Positions 42,961 to 51,901 are shown, counted from the first letter of the stretch. The stretch: DNA of 61,789 nucleotides from Leeuwenhoekiella aestuarii (GCF_004104055.1 NZ_QOVJ01000013.1:1-61789), one strand, 5' to 3'. Numbers and translations are program-made. The notes: generated by a model from the letters alone, not told the origin.

Positions 42961-44631
42961 ATGAAACATAAAAATTATCTTTTTAAAAGCCTCCAAGCAG
43001 GTTTGCTGATTGCAACTGCATTCCTGAGCTCCTGCGCAACAGAAAGCAAACCAGATCTGGGAATTAAACATATCATTGTAATAGGAGTCGATGGCATGAG
43101 TCCGGACGGAATTAACAAAGCTCAGACCCCGGTTATTGACAGTCTGGTAAAATATGGAGCATCTACTTTTGAAGCGCGTGCAGTGCTTCCTTCAAGTTCT
43201 AGTTCTAATTGGGCCAGTATGATTATGGGTGCAGATACTGAGCAACATGGCATTACTTCTAACGGTTGGGAAGCTAACGACCACACCTTGCCGGCTGTAG
43301 TTTCAGCGCACGACAGCAGATTCCCTTCCATTTTCACTTTATTTCACGATCAAAAACCAGAAGCTCACGTAGGTACTATTTACGATTGGGATGGTTTTGG
43401 CAGATTATATAATACAGAAGATGTTGCTTTTGACATCAACGGAGAACACGAAGACGGTACCACACAAGATGCCATTGCCTATATAACAGAACATAAACCC
43501 GATTTTACCTTTATTCATCTGGATCACGTTGACCATGTAGGGCATAGCGAAGGACACGGGACTGAATCTTATTACCAAGCTGTTGAAAAAGCAGATCATT
43601 TAATAGGATCTATTATAGCATCAACGAAAGAAGCTGGAATTTTTGATCAAACCCTATTCATCATATCAGCTGACCACGGTGGCTTAGGCAAAGGACACGG
43701 TGGTGAATCCCTGAATGAAGTCAACATTCCCTTCATACTATATGGAGCCGGAGTGAAAAACGGATATACGATTGAAGAAACCGTATATCAGTATGATAAT
43801 GCAGCCACTATTGCTTTTATCGCCGGTTTAGAAACACCACAAGCATGGATAGGGAGACCTGTTAAAAGTGCTTTTGTAGGGTTTGAAAAACCAGTATTGC
43901 GCTACAAAAAACAAAAACAACTCCTCGCTCCTGTTTTACTTCCTAAAAATGGACCGTATGCTCCTTCCGGCGGATTATTCACAACGTCTAATATTGAAGT
44001 TAAATTAAACAACCCCAACACAACAGGAAGTATTTATTATACTCTGGATGGTTCTGATCCTTCAGAAAAAAACGGATTAGAATATACCGCTCCGTTTACA
44101 GTAGACCGTACCACACTGGTGCGTGCCATAGTTGCCAAAACGGGGAAAGCTCCCAGCACAATTTCCTCAGGTAATTACCGATTGATTCCCTCCAAAAAGA
44201 AACCTGGAGTTTTATTTCGTATTTATCCCTTAGAAAATCTTACTTCCTTACCAGACTTCAGAAACCTCAAAGCATCACAAACCGGGAATATTATGGAGTT
44301 TGAAAGCGGCATCCTTGACAGTCTGGACTCCGCAGCAAGTACTGCCATAGTTTTCAATTCCGTATTAAAAATAGATACAAGCGGCAGCTATACTTTTTAT
44401 ATCAACAGTGATGATGGCAGCAAACTTTATATTGATGAAAAACTAGTGGTTGACAATGATGGGGATCACGGCGTACAGGAGCGAAGCGGCACTATAAATC
44501 TAAATTCAGGTGCACATACTATTAAAATTGAATATTTTAACGGTGGCGGGGGTTACTATCTGGATGCGCAATACAAAGGACCGGGTATTGGCAAACAAAT
44601 TATTCCGGCAGGTAAATTGAATCTCAACTAG
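42961..44631 (+). CDS. NPP-type phosphodiesterase lipoprotein with chitobiase-like and PA14 domains
   Basis: A 556-residue lipoprotein (lipobox Cys25 in FLSSC). The alkaline-phosphatase-superfamily domain (about 35-300) shows metal ligand Asp44 in IGVDGMS, a Ser-rich nucleophile loop VLPSSSSSNWASMIMG, HLDHVDHVGH and SADHGGLGKGHGG. These fit nucleotide pyrophosphatase / type I phosphodiesterases. A chitobiase C-terminal-like domain (about 325-405, GSIYYTLDGSDPSEKNG) and a PA14 domain (about 410-555, YTFYINSDDGSKLYIDEKLVVDNDGDH) follow, both usually carbohydrate-binding. The frame extends upstream into the SusD gene, but the Met at 42961 starts the signal peptide. It probably cleaves phospho- or phosphono-diesters on a glycan or lipid. 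Confidence 0.86.
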   Translation: MKHKNYLFKSLQAGLLIATAFLSSCATESKPDLGIKHIIVIGVDGMSPDGINKAQTPVIDSLVKYGASTFEARAVLPSSSSSNWASMIMGADTEQHGITSNGWEANDHTLPAVVSAHDSRFPSIFTLFHDQKPEAHVGTIYDWDGFGRLYNTEDVAFDINGEHEDGTTQDAIAYITEHKPDFTFIHLDHVDHVGHSEGHGTESYYQAVEKADHLIGSIIASTKEAGIFDQTLFIISADHGGLGKGHGGESLNEVNIPFILYGAGVKNGYTIEETVYQYDNAATIAFIAGLETPQAWIGRPVKSAFVGFEKPVLRYKKQKQLLAPVLLPKNGPYAPSGGLFTTSNIEVKLNNPNTTGSIYYTLDGSDPSEKNGLEYTAPFTVDRTTLVRAIVAKTGKAPSTISSGNYRLIPSKKKPGVLFRIYPLENLTSLPDFRNLKASQTGNIMEFESGILDSLDSAASTAIVFNSVLKIDTSGSYTFYINSDDGSKLYIDEKLVVDNDGDHGVQERSGTINLNSGAHTIKIEYFNGGGGYYLDAQYKGPGIGKQIIPAGKLNLN

Positions 44632-44640
44632 ACGTGCACT

Positions 44641-45996
44641 ATGGAGAATAAACTTTCTAAAAACGAACTCCTTGTTGAAGGAGATATCAACCGGTCTGAA
44701 GGTCGAAAAAAATGGTTAACAGAAGAAGTTGATGCCACGACAAAAAAACTCTTAGAAAAAGATGCGCAGTACTTTTTACACCAGGCGCTATCTACGCCTT
44801 GTATGGACGTACTGGCCGATGCTCAGGGTCCGTTTATTACCAACACTTCTGGTAAAAACTATTTTGATTTTCACGGAAACAATGTACACCAGCTGGGTTT
44901 TTCACATCCTAAACTCATTGAAGCACTCAAAAATCAGTTAGACCAACTTACCTTTTCTACCCGAAGATACACCAACGAAACGGCTATTCATTTTGCCGAA
45001 AAACTAACAAGCCTAACTCCCGGTTTAGATAAAATACTGATGACTCCTAACGGAAGTTCTGCAGTTGGGATCGCGCTTAAACTGGCTCGCGCGATAACCG
45101 GTAAGTTTAAAGTAGTTTCCTTCTGGGATTCGTTTCACGGGGCATCGCTCGATGTAGTGAGTGTTAGCGGTGAAGCGGTTTTTAGAGAACACATGGAACC
45201 TTTGATGCCCGGTGTAGAACGTATTCCCCCTCCCATTACCTATCGCGGTATTTATGAGAATAACGAAGATAAAGCGATCGAATATTTGGAGTACATTTTG
45301 GCAAAAGACAATCAGATTGGAGCTTTTTTAGCAGAAACCGTGCGCAATACTGATGCTCAAATTCCGTCTAAAAAATTTTGGAAAGCAGCCCGAGCACTTT
45401 GTGATCAATACGGGATTCTTCTAATTCTTGATGAGATCCCAATCGCATTAGGCCGAACCGGAAAACTATTTGCTTACGAACATTTTGACATTATACCAGA
45501 CATTCTTTGTTTAGGAAAAGGACTTGGAGGTGGTATTATTCCTCAGGCAGCGATCGTTACTAAAAAGGAATACGACCGGTTTAACCACATTTCGATGGGG
45601 CATTATACCTTTGAAAAAAGTCCTATGGGTGCAGCTGCAGCGCTAACAACATTGCAAATTATTGAAGAAGAACATCTGCTGGAGCACGTCGTTTACTTAG
45701 AAGGTATGATGCAGGCTACCCTGAAGGATTTCCTGCATAAATACAACATCATTGGCGATATTAGAGGTCTTGGTTTACTCTGGGGTATAGAACTCGTAAA
45801 GGATCGCACAACTAAAGAAAAAGCTACCGCTGAAGCAGAAGCGATTATGTATGAATGTCTTAAAAACGGACTGAGTTTTAAAGTCTCTAAAGGCAATGTT
45901 TTACAACTCTGCCCGGCACTCACCATAACATCCACGCAGCTTGCAGAAGCTCTGGTTATTTTAGAAAATGCACTACAAAAAATCTCAAAACCATAA
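44641..45996 (+). CDS. class III PLP enzyme, candidate (R)-1-hydroxy-2-aminoethylphosphonate ammonia-lyase (PbfA-like)
   Basis: A 451-residue fold-type I PLP enzyme. The PLP Asp is D264 in LILDEIPIALGRTG and the Schiff-base Lys is K293 in LCLGKGLGGGIIPQ. Unlike ordinary class III aminotransferases, the N-terminal region reads YFLHQALSTPCMDVL and YFDFHGNNVHQLGFSHP. To my memory this is the pattern of PbfA, an ammonia-lyase that makes phosphonoacetaldehyde from 1-hydroxy-2-aminoethylphosphonate. The phosphonatase-like and TIGR03364 genes downstream support this. It is cytoplasmic (no signal). A 2-aminoethylphosphonate transaminase is the alternative. Nine bases follow the phosphodiesterase gene. 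Confidence 0.72.
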   Translation: MENKLSKNELLVEGDINRSEGRKKWLTEEVDATTKKLLEKDAQYFLHQALSTPCMDVLADAQGPFITNTSGKNYFDFHGNNVHQLGFSHPKLIEALKNQLDQLTFSTRRYTNETAIHFAEKLTSLTPGLDKILMTPNGSSAVGIALKLARAITGKFKVVSFWDSFHGASLDVVSVSGEAVFREHMEPLMPGVERIPPPITYRGIYENNEDKAIEYLEYILAKDNQIGAFLAETVRNTDAQIPSKKFWKAARALCDQYGILLILDEIPIALGRTGKLFAYEHFDIIPDILCLGKGLGGGIIPQAAIVTKKEYDRFNHISMGHYTFEKSPMGAAAALTTLQIIEEEHLLEHVVYLEGMMQATLKDFLHKYNIIGDIRGLGLLWGIELVKDRTTKEKATAEAEAIMYECLKNGLSFKVSKGNVLQLCPALTITSTQLAEALVILENALQKISKP

Positions 45997-46001
45997 AGAC
46001 A

Positions 46002-47585
46002 ATGAAACACATCATAGTTCTTAGCCTGTTTATTATCAGTTTTTGCACCCATACGCAGGCCCAACAAAATAGTTTTCTGGTACATCCTTATTTGCAGGAT
46101 GCAGAGCCCACATCAATTCGTATAAAATGGGAAACCGAGTTTAAGGGAGAAAGCATCGTAGAATGGGGCTTAACAGCAAAACTGGGAAACAAAACTACAG
46201 GTACCTCCAGTAAAGTGAATTTTGGAGAATCGCGCTTACATGAAGTTCAGCTTACCGGTTTAGAGCGCTTCACCACCTATTTTTACCGAGTTAAAACCGG
46301 AAAACTTCGATCTGATATTCTTCAGTTTAAAACCCCTCCATTTTCTGGTGAAGCAGCCTCCTTTAATCTGATCGCTATGAGCGATATGCAAATAGACCGC
46401 AGTCAACCAGATAAATTCAGTGAAGTCGTCAATGAAGGTATTCTCAAGTATCTGGAGCAGCAATTTGACGGAAAAGTTCCAGACAATTTAGCTTTGGTGA
46501 TGATTCCCGGGGATCTTGTGGCTCAGGGAAGCAATTATGAGCAGTGGCAAACCGATTTCTTCAGACCTTCAGAAAAACTTTTCTCACAAGTTCCTGTATA
46601 TCCCGTCCCCGGAAATCACGAACAAAACGCTCAGTTTTTCTTTAAATACTTCAGCCTGCCCGAAAACGGAGACCCTGCTTATTCGGAGCACTGGTGGTAC
46701 AAAGATTATGGTAACATACGAATTATTGGGTTAGATTCTAATGAAGGGTATCGCGATATGCGACAACAATACGAATGGCTTGAACAGGTATTGAAAGACA
46801 CCGAAACTGAAGAAGACATTGATTTTGTTTTTGCTCAACTACATCATCCGTATAAGTCAGAATTATGGATTCCGGGGGAAGAAGAAACCACCGGAAAAGT
46901 GGTTAAGATGCTTGAAGCTTTTTCAGATAAAACCGGTAAACCCAGCGTTCATTTTTTTGGTCATACACACGGGTATTCCCGTGGACAATCACGCGATCAC
47001 AATCACTTGTGGGTAAATGTAGCATCAGCTGGTGGTTCTATAGACAACTGGGGCGAGTTTGAAGGTCGCGATTATGACGAATTTACCGTTACCCAAGATG
47101 AATATGGTTTTGTGATGATAAATGTAGATCCCAATCCTGCAGATCCTAAGATCAGTCTCAAACGCATCAGCCGCGGTAATGTTCAACATCCTAAAAACAA
47201 TGCGGTAACTGATAGTATCACTGTTTATAAACTGAATCAAAAGCCCGATGCACCTGTTGGGGTCTCTCCTAAAAAAGAAACTGTAGACATCACTGCTATC
47301 ACGCTAAAAGCGTCTGCCTTTAGCGGAGGAAGAGTTTCTAGTAAACATACCGCATCGCACTGGCAAGTGTCTACAACACCCGACTTTGAAAAACTGATTA
47401 AAGACAGTTGGAAACAAAATGAAAATTGGTATTACAAAGAAAACAGGCAAAAGGGTGATGACCTTACAGATGAAGATTTATCCCGCTTAAAACCCGCAAC
47501 TACCTACTATTGGCGAGTTCGGTATCGGGATCAATATCTGGGATGGAGTGACTGGTCTGAAACCCTGACTTTTAAAACTAAATAA
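46002..47585 (+). CDS. exported purple-acid-phosphatase-like metallophosphoesterase
   Basis: A 527-residue exported enzyme with a signal peptide ending THTQAQ. An N-terminal fibronectin-like domain (about 22-110) is of the purple-acid-phosphatase N type. The calcineurin-like core (about 120-390) has AMSDMQI (Asp128), IPGDLV, VPGNHEQN, AQLHHPYKSE and FFGHTHGYSR. A second beta domain (about 410-527) ends YWRVRYRDQYLGWSDWSETLTF. The first motif has Gln in place of the usual His (DxQ). It starts five bases after the PLP gene. It likely hydrolyses phosphate or phosphonate monoesters in the periplasm. Confidence 0.85.
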   Translation: MKHIIVLSLFIISFCTHTQAQQNSFLVHPYLQDAEPTSIRIKWETEFKGESIVEWGLTAKLGNKTTGTSSKVNFGESRLHEVQLTGLERFTTYFYRVKTGKLRSDILQFKTPPFSGEAASFNLIAMSDMQIDRSQPDKFSEVVNEGILKYLEQQFDGKVPDNLALVMIPGDLVAQGSNYEQWQTDFFRPSEKLFSQVPVYPVPGNHEQNAQFFFKYFSLPENGDPAYSEHWWYKDYGNIRIIGLDSNEGYRDMRQQYEWLEQVLKDTETEEDIDFVFAQLHHPYKSELWIPGEEETTGKVVKMLEAFSDKTGKPSVHFFGHTHGYSRGQSRDHNHLWVNVASAGGSIDNWGEFEGRDYDEFTVTQDEYGFVMINVDPNPADPKISLKRISRGNVQHPKNNAVTDSITVYKLNQKPDAPVGVSPKKETVDITAITLKASAFSGGRVSSKHTASHWQVSTTPDFEKLIKDSWKQNENWYYKENRQKGDDLTDEDLSRLKPATTYYWRVRYRDQYLGWSDWSETLTFKTK

Positions 47586-47595
47586 AGATTCCGAT

Positions 47596-48639
47596 ATGCA
47601 TATTAGAAAAGTAATGCTACTGCTCCTTCTGGCTGGCTTGAGTGTTTTTAAAACGCAAGCTCAAAACAAAGAAGACCAAAAAGTCATTTTGATCACATTA
47701 GACGGATTTCGCTGGCAAGAACTGTTTACCGGTGCCGATCCTAAACTCATTAGCAACCCTGAATATGTTCATGATACCACAGCTTTAAAGTCCAAATTCT
47801 GGCGGGAAACCAAAGCTGAACGCCGAGAAGCCTTATTACCTTTTATTTGGAATGAGGTAGTCCATCACGGGGAAATTCACGGAAATAGAGAATCTGGAAG
47901 CAAGGTTAACCTAACCAACACGATGTGGTTTTCTTATCCCGGTTATAACGAGATCCTTACAGGTAAAGCAGATGATAAAAATATCAAGAGTAATGATAAG
48001 ATCTATAACCCTAATGTAACCATCCTGGAAGAATTAAATAATACTTCAAAATACAAAGGCAAGGTTGCTGCTTTTACCAGTTGGGATGTTTTCCCATATA
48101 TTATTAATGATAAACGCAGTGGTATTCCTGTAAATGCAGCTTTCGATCCGGCTACAGATACGCCTTTATCAGACCGGGAAATCTTCCTCAATAAATTACA
48201 AAAAGAGATACCGAGTCCGTGGGGAAGTGTACGTCTGGATGCGTTTACTCACAATTATGCCTTAGCATATATGCAAAAAAATCATCCAAGTCTGGTTTAT
48301 ATAGCCTACGGCGAAACAGACGATTTTGCACATGATGGGGAATATGATGCCTATTTGAATTCGGCACACACCACAGACACAATGCTGAAAGAGGTTTGGG
48401 AATATGTTCAGGCCGATGCATTCTATAAAGATCAAACTACCCTGATCATCACTACAGATCACGGGCGTGGAACAGAACCTCTAGAAACCTGGAAAAGTCA
48501 CGGAAGCGATATCAAAGGTGCAGATCAGACCTGGCTCATAATTTTCGGAGCTGGTGCTGATCAAAAAGGAGCTATTCAAAACGAAGAACAGATCTATACT
48601 ACTGAAGTTGTTAAACACATCAAGCAAAAATTAAATTAG
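47596..48639 (+). CDS. alkaline-phosphatase-superfamily hydrolase
   Basis: A 347-residue exported protein with a signal peptide ending FKTQAQ. Alkaline-phosphatase-superfamily features are LITLDGFRWQELFTGAD (metal Asp36), FSYPGYNEILTG (nucleophile loop), GETDDFAHDGEYDAY (Asp and His ligands), ITTDHGRG and SHGSDIKG. Superfamily members cleave phosphate mono- or diesters, sulfates and phosphonate monoesters. It is the third phosphoesterase of the locus and differs from the NPP-type enzyme. Ten bases separate it from the metallophosphoesterase gene. Confidence 0.82.
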   Translation: MHIRKVMLLLLLAGLSVFKTQAQNKEDQKVILITLDGFRWQELFTGADPKLISNPEYVHDTTALKSKFWRETKAERREALLPFIWNEVVHHGEIHGNRESGSKVNLTNTMWFSYPGYNEILTGKADDKNIKSNDKIYNPNVTILEELNNTSKYKGKVAAFTSWDVFPYIINDKRSGIPVNAAFDPATDTPLSDREIFLNKLQKEIPSPWGSVRLDAFTHNYALAYMQKNHPSLVYIAYGETDDFAHDGEYDAYLNSAHTTDTMLKEVWEYVQADAFYKDQTTLIITTDHGRGTEPLETWKSHGSDIKGADQTWLIIFGAGADQKGAIQNEEQIYTTEVVKHIKQKLN

Positions 48640-48790
48640 TTTACAAATAAGAAATAAAATAAAACATTAAAACTGTAAATTTTAATATAAGTAAACTTTT
48701 AAATAGATTTGTTACTGCTTGTTTATTTATATTTTAAACTGCGGTCGGGGGTTTATTCTTAAACTTTTGACCAGATTATTAAAACCCACT

Positions 48791-50068
48791 ATGCCCATCA
48801 AAAAACAAGATCTTGCATTTATTAGTCGTGCGTCTCTGGCTGCATTTGGTGCGTATTTCTGTATGTATGCATTTAGAAAACCTTTTGCAGTTGCAACTTT
48901 TGAACACCTAAGTGTTCTGGGAATCGATTATAAAATCCTGCTCATTATCGCTCAGGTTTTGGGTTATATGCTCTCCAAATTTATTGGGATCAAAGTAATT
49001 TCTGAATTAAAGTCAAAGCAACGCCTCACCTATTTGTTAGCACTCATAGGTATTTCTGAAATTGCGCTCCTCCTTTTTGGTTTTGTTCCGCAGCCCTATA
49101 ATATTTTATTCATGATTCTCAATGGTCTGCCTTTGGGAATGATTTGGGGCATTGTGTTTTCCTACTTGGAAGGACGAAAATTCACCGAAATACTAGGAGT
49201 CATTTTATGCACCAGTTTTATTGTTTCAAGCGGCGTGGTAAAATCTATTGGTTTATATGTTATGGCCTTCTGGGAAGTTTCCCAGTTTTGGATGCCTGCA
49301 GTAACCGGAGCTTTATTTCTCATCCCTTTAATGTTTTTTGCCAGACTTTTAGAAACGATCTCCCCTCCTACAGCTGAAGACGAGTCCTTACGCGTTGCCC
49401 GCGTTCCTATGAATAAAACAGCACGTAAAGAAGTGCTCAAGCAATTTGCATTACCACTTTTTATTCTGATACTATTCTACGTTAGTTTAACTGCTTTTAG
49501 AGACCTCAGGGATAATTACGCCCGAGAGCTATGGGATGATCTGGGTTATGCCGGGGATATTGCGGTATACAGCACCTCTGAGCTGGCTGTAGCGCTTCTT
49601 GTTTTGATTATTCTGGCTTCTGTCTATGCGATAAAAGATAACCTCAAAGCCTTGCTCACCTATCATGGTATATTACTAATCGGTACGTTTTCGGTAGGTA
49701 TTGCAACATTTTTATTACAGTCTGAAATACTCGATCCGTTTTATTGGATGGTAATCTCCGGTTTTGGTTTGTACATCTGCTACGTCCCGTTTAACGCCTT
49801 ATTTTTTGACCGGTTTATCGCTGCATTTCGCATAAAGGGAAATGCCGGCTTTCTAATTTATCTTGCAGATGCTTTTGGATATCTGGGGAGTATGGGTGTT
49901 CTGCTTTATAAAAACTTCGGGATGAACGCACGATCATGGCTGTCCTTTTTTATCAACGGAGCCTACCTACTTTCTGTACTGGGTACCTGTAGTGTTATCC
50001 TTTCTTATTTCTATTTAAAAAACAAACACCGCAACACCAATCTTAATGTTTTAATTTATGAAAACTAA
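48791..50068 (+). CDS. DUF5690 / MFS-type transporter
   Basis: A 425-residue inner-membrane protein with about 12 hydrophobic segments, organised as two halves with a central loop (about 195-225). The sequences SRASLAAFGAYFCMYAFRKPFAVATF and SFLFDRF-like FNALFFDRFIAAF resemble the sugar-phosphate / glycerol-3-phosphate branch of the major facilitator superfamily and the DUF5690 group. The frame extends 24 codons upstream, but MPIKKQDLAF is the sensible start. It overlaps the FAD oxidoreductase gene by 11 bases. It is the only candidate in the locus for aminophosphonate uptake across the inner membrane, so that role is inferred. Confidence 0.83.
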   Translation: MPIKKQDLAFISRASLAAFGAYFCMYAFRKPFAVATFEHLSVLGIDYKILLIIAQVLGYMLSKFIGIKVISELKSKQRLTYLLALIGISEIALLLFGFVPQPYNILFMILNGLPLGMIWGIVFSYLEGRKFTEILGVILCTSFIVSSGVVKSIGLYVMAFWEVSQFWMPAVTGALFLIPLMFFARLLETISPPTAEDESLRVARVPMNKTARKEVLKQFALPLFILILFYVSLTAFRDLRDNYARELWDDLGYAGDIAVYSTSELAVALLVLIILASVYAIKDNLKALLTYHGILLIGTFSVGIATFLLQSEILDPFYWMVISGFGLYICYVPFNALFFDRFIAAFRIKGNAGFLIYLADAFGYLGSMGVLLYKNFGMNARSWLSFFINGAYLLSVLGTCSVILSYFYLKNKHRNTNLNVLIYEN

Positions 50069-51212
50069 ATATGACCTTCTTATCGTAGGTGGAGGTGTTC
50101 TGGGTACTTTTCATGCCTACCATGCTTTAAACAAAGGGTTGCGTGTCGCTATTTTGGAGCAAAGCCTGATGCCACAAGGTGCAACCACGCGTAATTTTGG
50201 TCAGGTGGTACCTTCAGGAATGAATACCAAGTGGCAAAACTATGGTCGGGAAAGTCTGCGTATTTACCAAGAAATTCAAGAGCTTTTTGATATTACGATT
50301 CGTCAAAATGGTTCTGTATACCTCGCATCTAATCCTGAAGAACTGCAGCTTATTGAAGAACTGGCGGTGATCAATAAAACGAATAACTATACTTCTAAGC
50401 TACTCACCAAAGCAGAATGTTTGAAAAAATATCCCGGTTTACGAGCAAATTATGTCAAAGCAGGCTTGTTTTTTCCTGATGAAGTTACGGTAGAGCCGCG
50501 CACGATGATTCACCGTTTACAACAATTTCTGGTGACTCAAAAAAAACTGGATTTATTTACAAATACAAAGGTCATACACATTGATCAAAGCACTGATGAA
50601 GTTGCCATCACTACTGCAGCTGGAAACACTTTTAAAGCTGCTCAAGCATTAATCTGTAACGGAAGTGATTTTAAAACACTTTACCCACAGCTTTTTGCAG
50701 ATAGTGACTTGCAGCTCTCTAAATTGCAAATGCTACAAACTAAACCACAGCAAAATTATAAACTTCCCGGTTCTATTTTAACTGGCTTGTCTATCCGTCG
50801 TTACGAAGCCTATTATGAATGTCCCTCATTTAAAGAAATAAAAGCTAAAGAAGATCCACATAGTTTAGAGAAGAAATGGGGCGTTCATATTCTGTTTAAA
50901 CAAGCTGTAGATGGTTCTGTTATTTTAGGGGATTCTCATGAATATGCTGATGCTGATCGTATGGAAGATTTAGGGTATGACCTGAATATGGATATAGACA
51001 ATTTTATGATCGCTGAAGCTCAAAAAATCATTGACCTGCCTACCTATGAAATTCAGGATCGCTGGTATGGGATTTACTCCCAATGTAAGACACAAGATAT
51101 TTTTTTGAAAACTTTAGGAGAGCGCATTCACATCGCTACCGGAATTGGAGGAAAAGGAATGACCGGAAGCGCAGGATTCTCAAAAGAACACCTCAACACG
51201 ATACTTAATTAA
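50058..51212 (+). CDS. TIGR03364-type FAD-dependent oxidoreductase
   Basis: A 384-residue flavoprotein of the glycine/D-amino-acid oxidase superfamily. It has Rossmann LLIVGGGVLGTFHAYHAL, the substrate-side segment GATTRNFGQVVPSGM, and a C-terminal FAD loop IATGIGGKGMTGSAGFSKEH. TIGR03364 proteins are known to co-occur with phosphonatase-like hydrolases and to deaminate or dealkylate aminophosphonates oxidatively, producing phosphonoacetaldehyde. It overlaps the transporter gene and sits six bases before the hydrolase gene, a tight catabolic trio. Confidence 0.88.
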   Translation: MKTKYDLLIVGGGVLGTFHAYHALNKGLRVAILEQSLMPQGATTRNFGQVVPSGMNTKWQNYGRESLRIYQEIQELFDITIRQNGSVYLASNPEELQLIEELAVINKTNNYTSKLLTKAECLKKYPGLRANYVKAGLFFPDEVTVEPRTMIHRLQQFLVTQKKLDLFTNTKVIHIDQSTDEVAITTAAGNTFKAAQALICNGSDFKTLYPQLFADSDLQLSKLQMLQTKPQQNYKLPGSILTGLSIRRYEAYYECPSFKEIKAKEDPHSLEKKWGVHILFKQAVDGSVILGDSHEYADADRMEDLGYDLNMDIDNFMIAEAQKIIDLPTYEIQDRWYGIYSQCKTQDIFLKTLGERIHIATGIGGKGMTGSAGFSKEHLNTILN

Positions 51213-51217
51213 AACGT

Positions 51218-51901
51218 ATGAATACTATAAAATTGGTCGTTTTTGATATGGCAGGCACCACCGTAAATGAAAATAATATTGTGTACAAAACCGTACAGAA
51301 AGTCATCAATGACTTAGGTTACACGGTAAGTCTTGATGCTGTTTTGGAGTTTGGTGCCGGTAAGGAAAAACATCAGGCGATTACCGATGTTTTACAAAAC
51401 TGTACACATTGTACTGCTGTACAAGAAGCAGCAGCAGCTGCTTTTGTGGCCTTCAAACCCGAATTAGAAGTCGCTTATGACACGCTCGAAATAGGCACTT
51501 TTGCCGGAATGCTTCCTTTCTTTAAGAAGCTGAAAAATCACAATATTAAGGTGGTTCTCAATACCGGTTATGATTTTAAAACCGCAACAAAATTACTGGC
51601 TAAGCTAGAGTGGCATGTAGGTGAAGAAATAGATATGCTCATCACAGCCGATGCTGTTGAAGTTGGAAGACCGGCCCCTGATATGATTCACAAAGCCATG
51701 CAGCAGTTTGGGATTACCGATCCTTCTCAGGTGCTCAAAGCAGGAGATTCTCAAATAGATATCATAGAAGGAAAAAATGCCAACTGTGGTTTAACCATAG
51801 GTGTTTTAAGCGGAGCACAAACTAAAGAACAATTAGAAGCTGCAAAGCCAGATTACATTCTTAAGGTAATAACTGAGCTTGAAGGCATATTATTGAATTA
51901 A
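51218..51901 (+). CDS. TIGR03351 phosphonatase-like hydrolase
   Basis: A 227-residue HAD-superfamily enzyme. The nucleophile motif VVFDMAGTTVNENN has Asp10 and Ala12, the Asp-x-Ala arrangement of phosphonoacetaldehyde hydrolase (PhnX). GAGKEKHQAI places Lys49 where PhnX has its Schiff-base Lys. Motif II is VVLNTGYDFKTA, the VEVGRPAPDMI segment has the Arg-Pro typical of PhnX, and motif III is KAGDSQIDIIEGKNA. It should cleave the C-P bond of phosphonoacetaldehyde to acetaldehyde and phosphate. It is the last gene of the forward cluster. Confidence 0.9.
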   Translation: MNTIKLVVFDMAGTTVNENNIVYKTVQKVINDLGYTVSLDAVLEFGAGKEKHQAITDVLQNCTHCTAVQEAAAAAFVAFKPELEVAYDTLEIGTFAGMLPFFKKLKNHNIKVVLNTGYDFKTATKLLAKLEWHVGEEIDMLITADAVEVGRPAPDMIHKAMQQFGITDPSQVLKAGDSQIDIIEGKNANCGLTIGVLSGAQTKEQLEAAKPDYILKVITELEGILLN

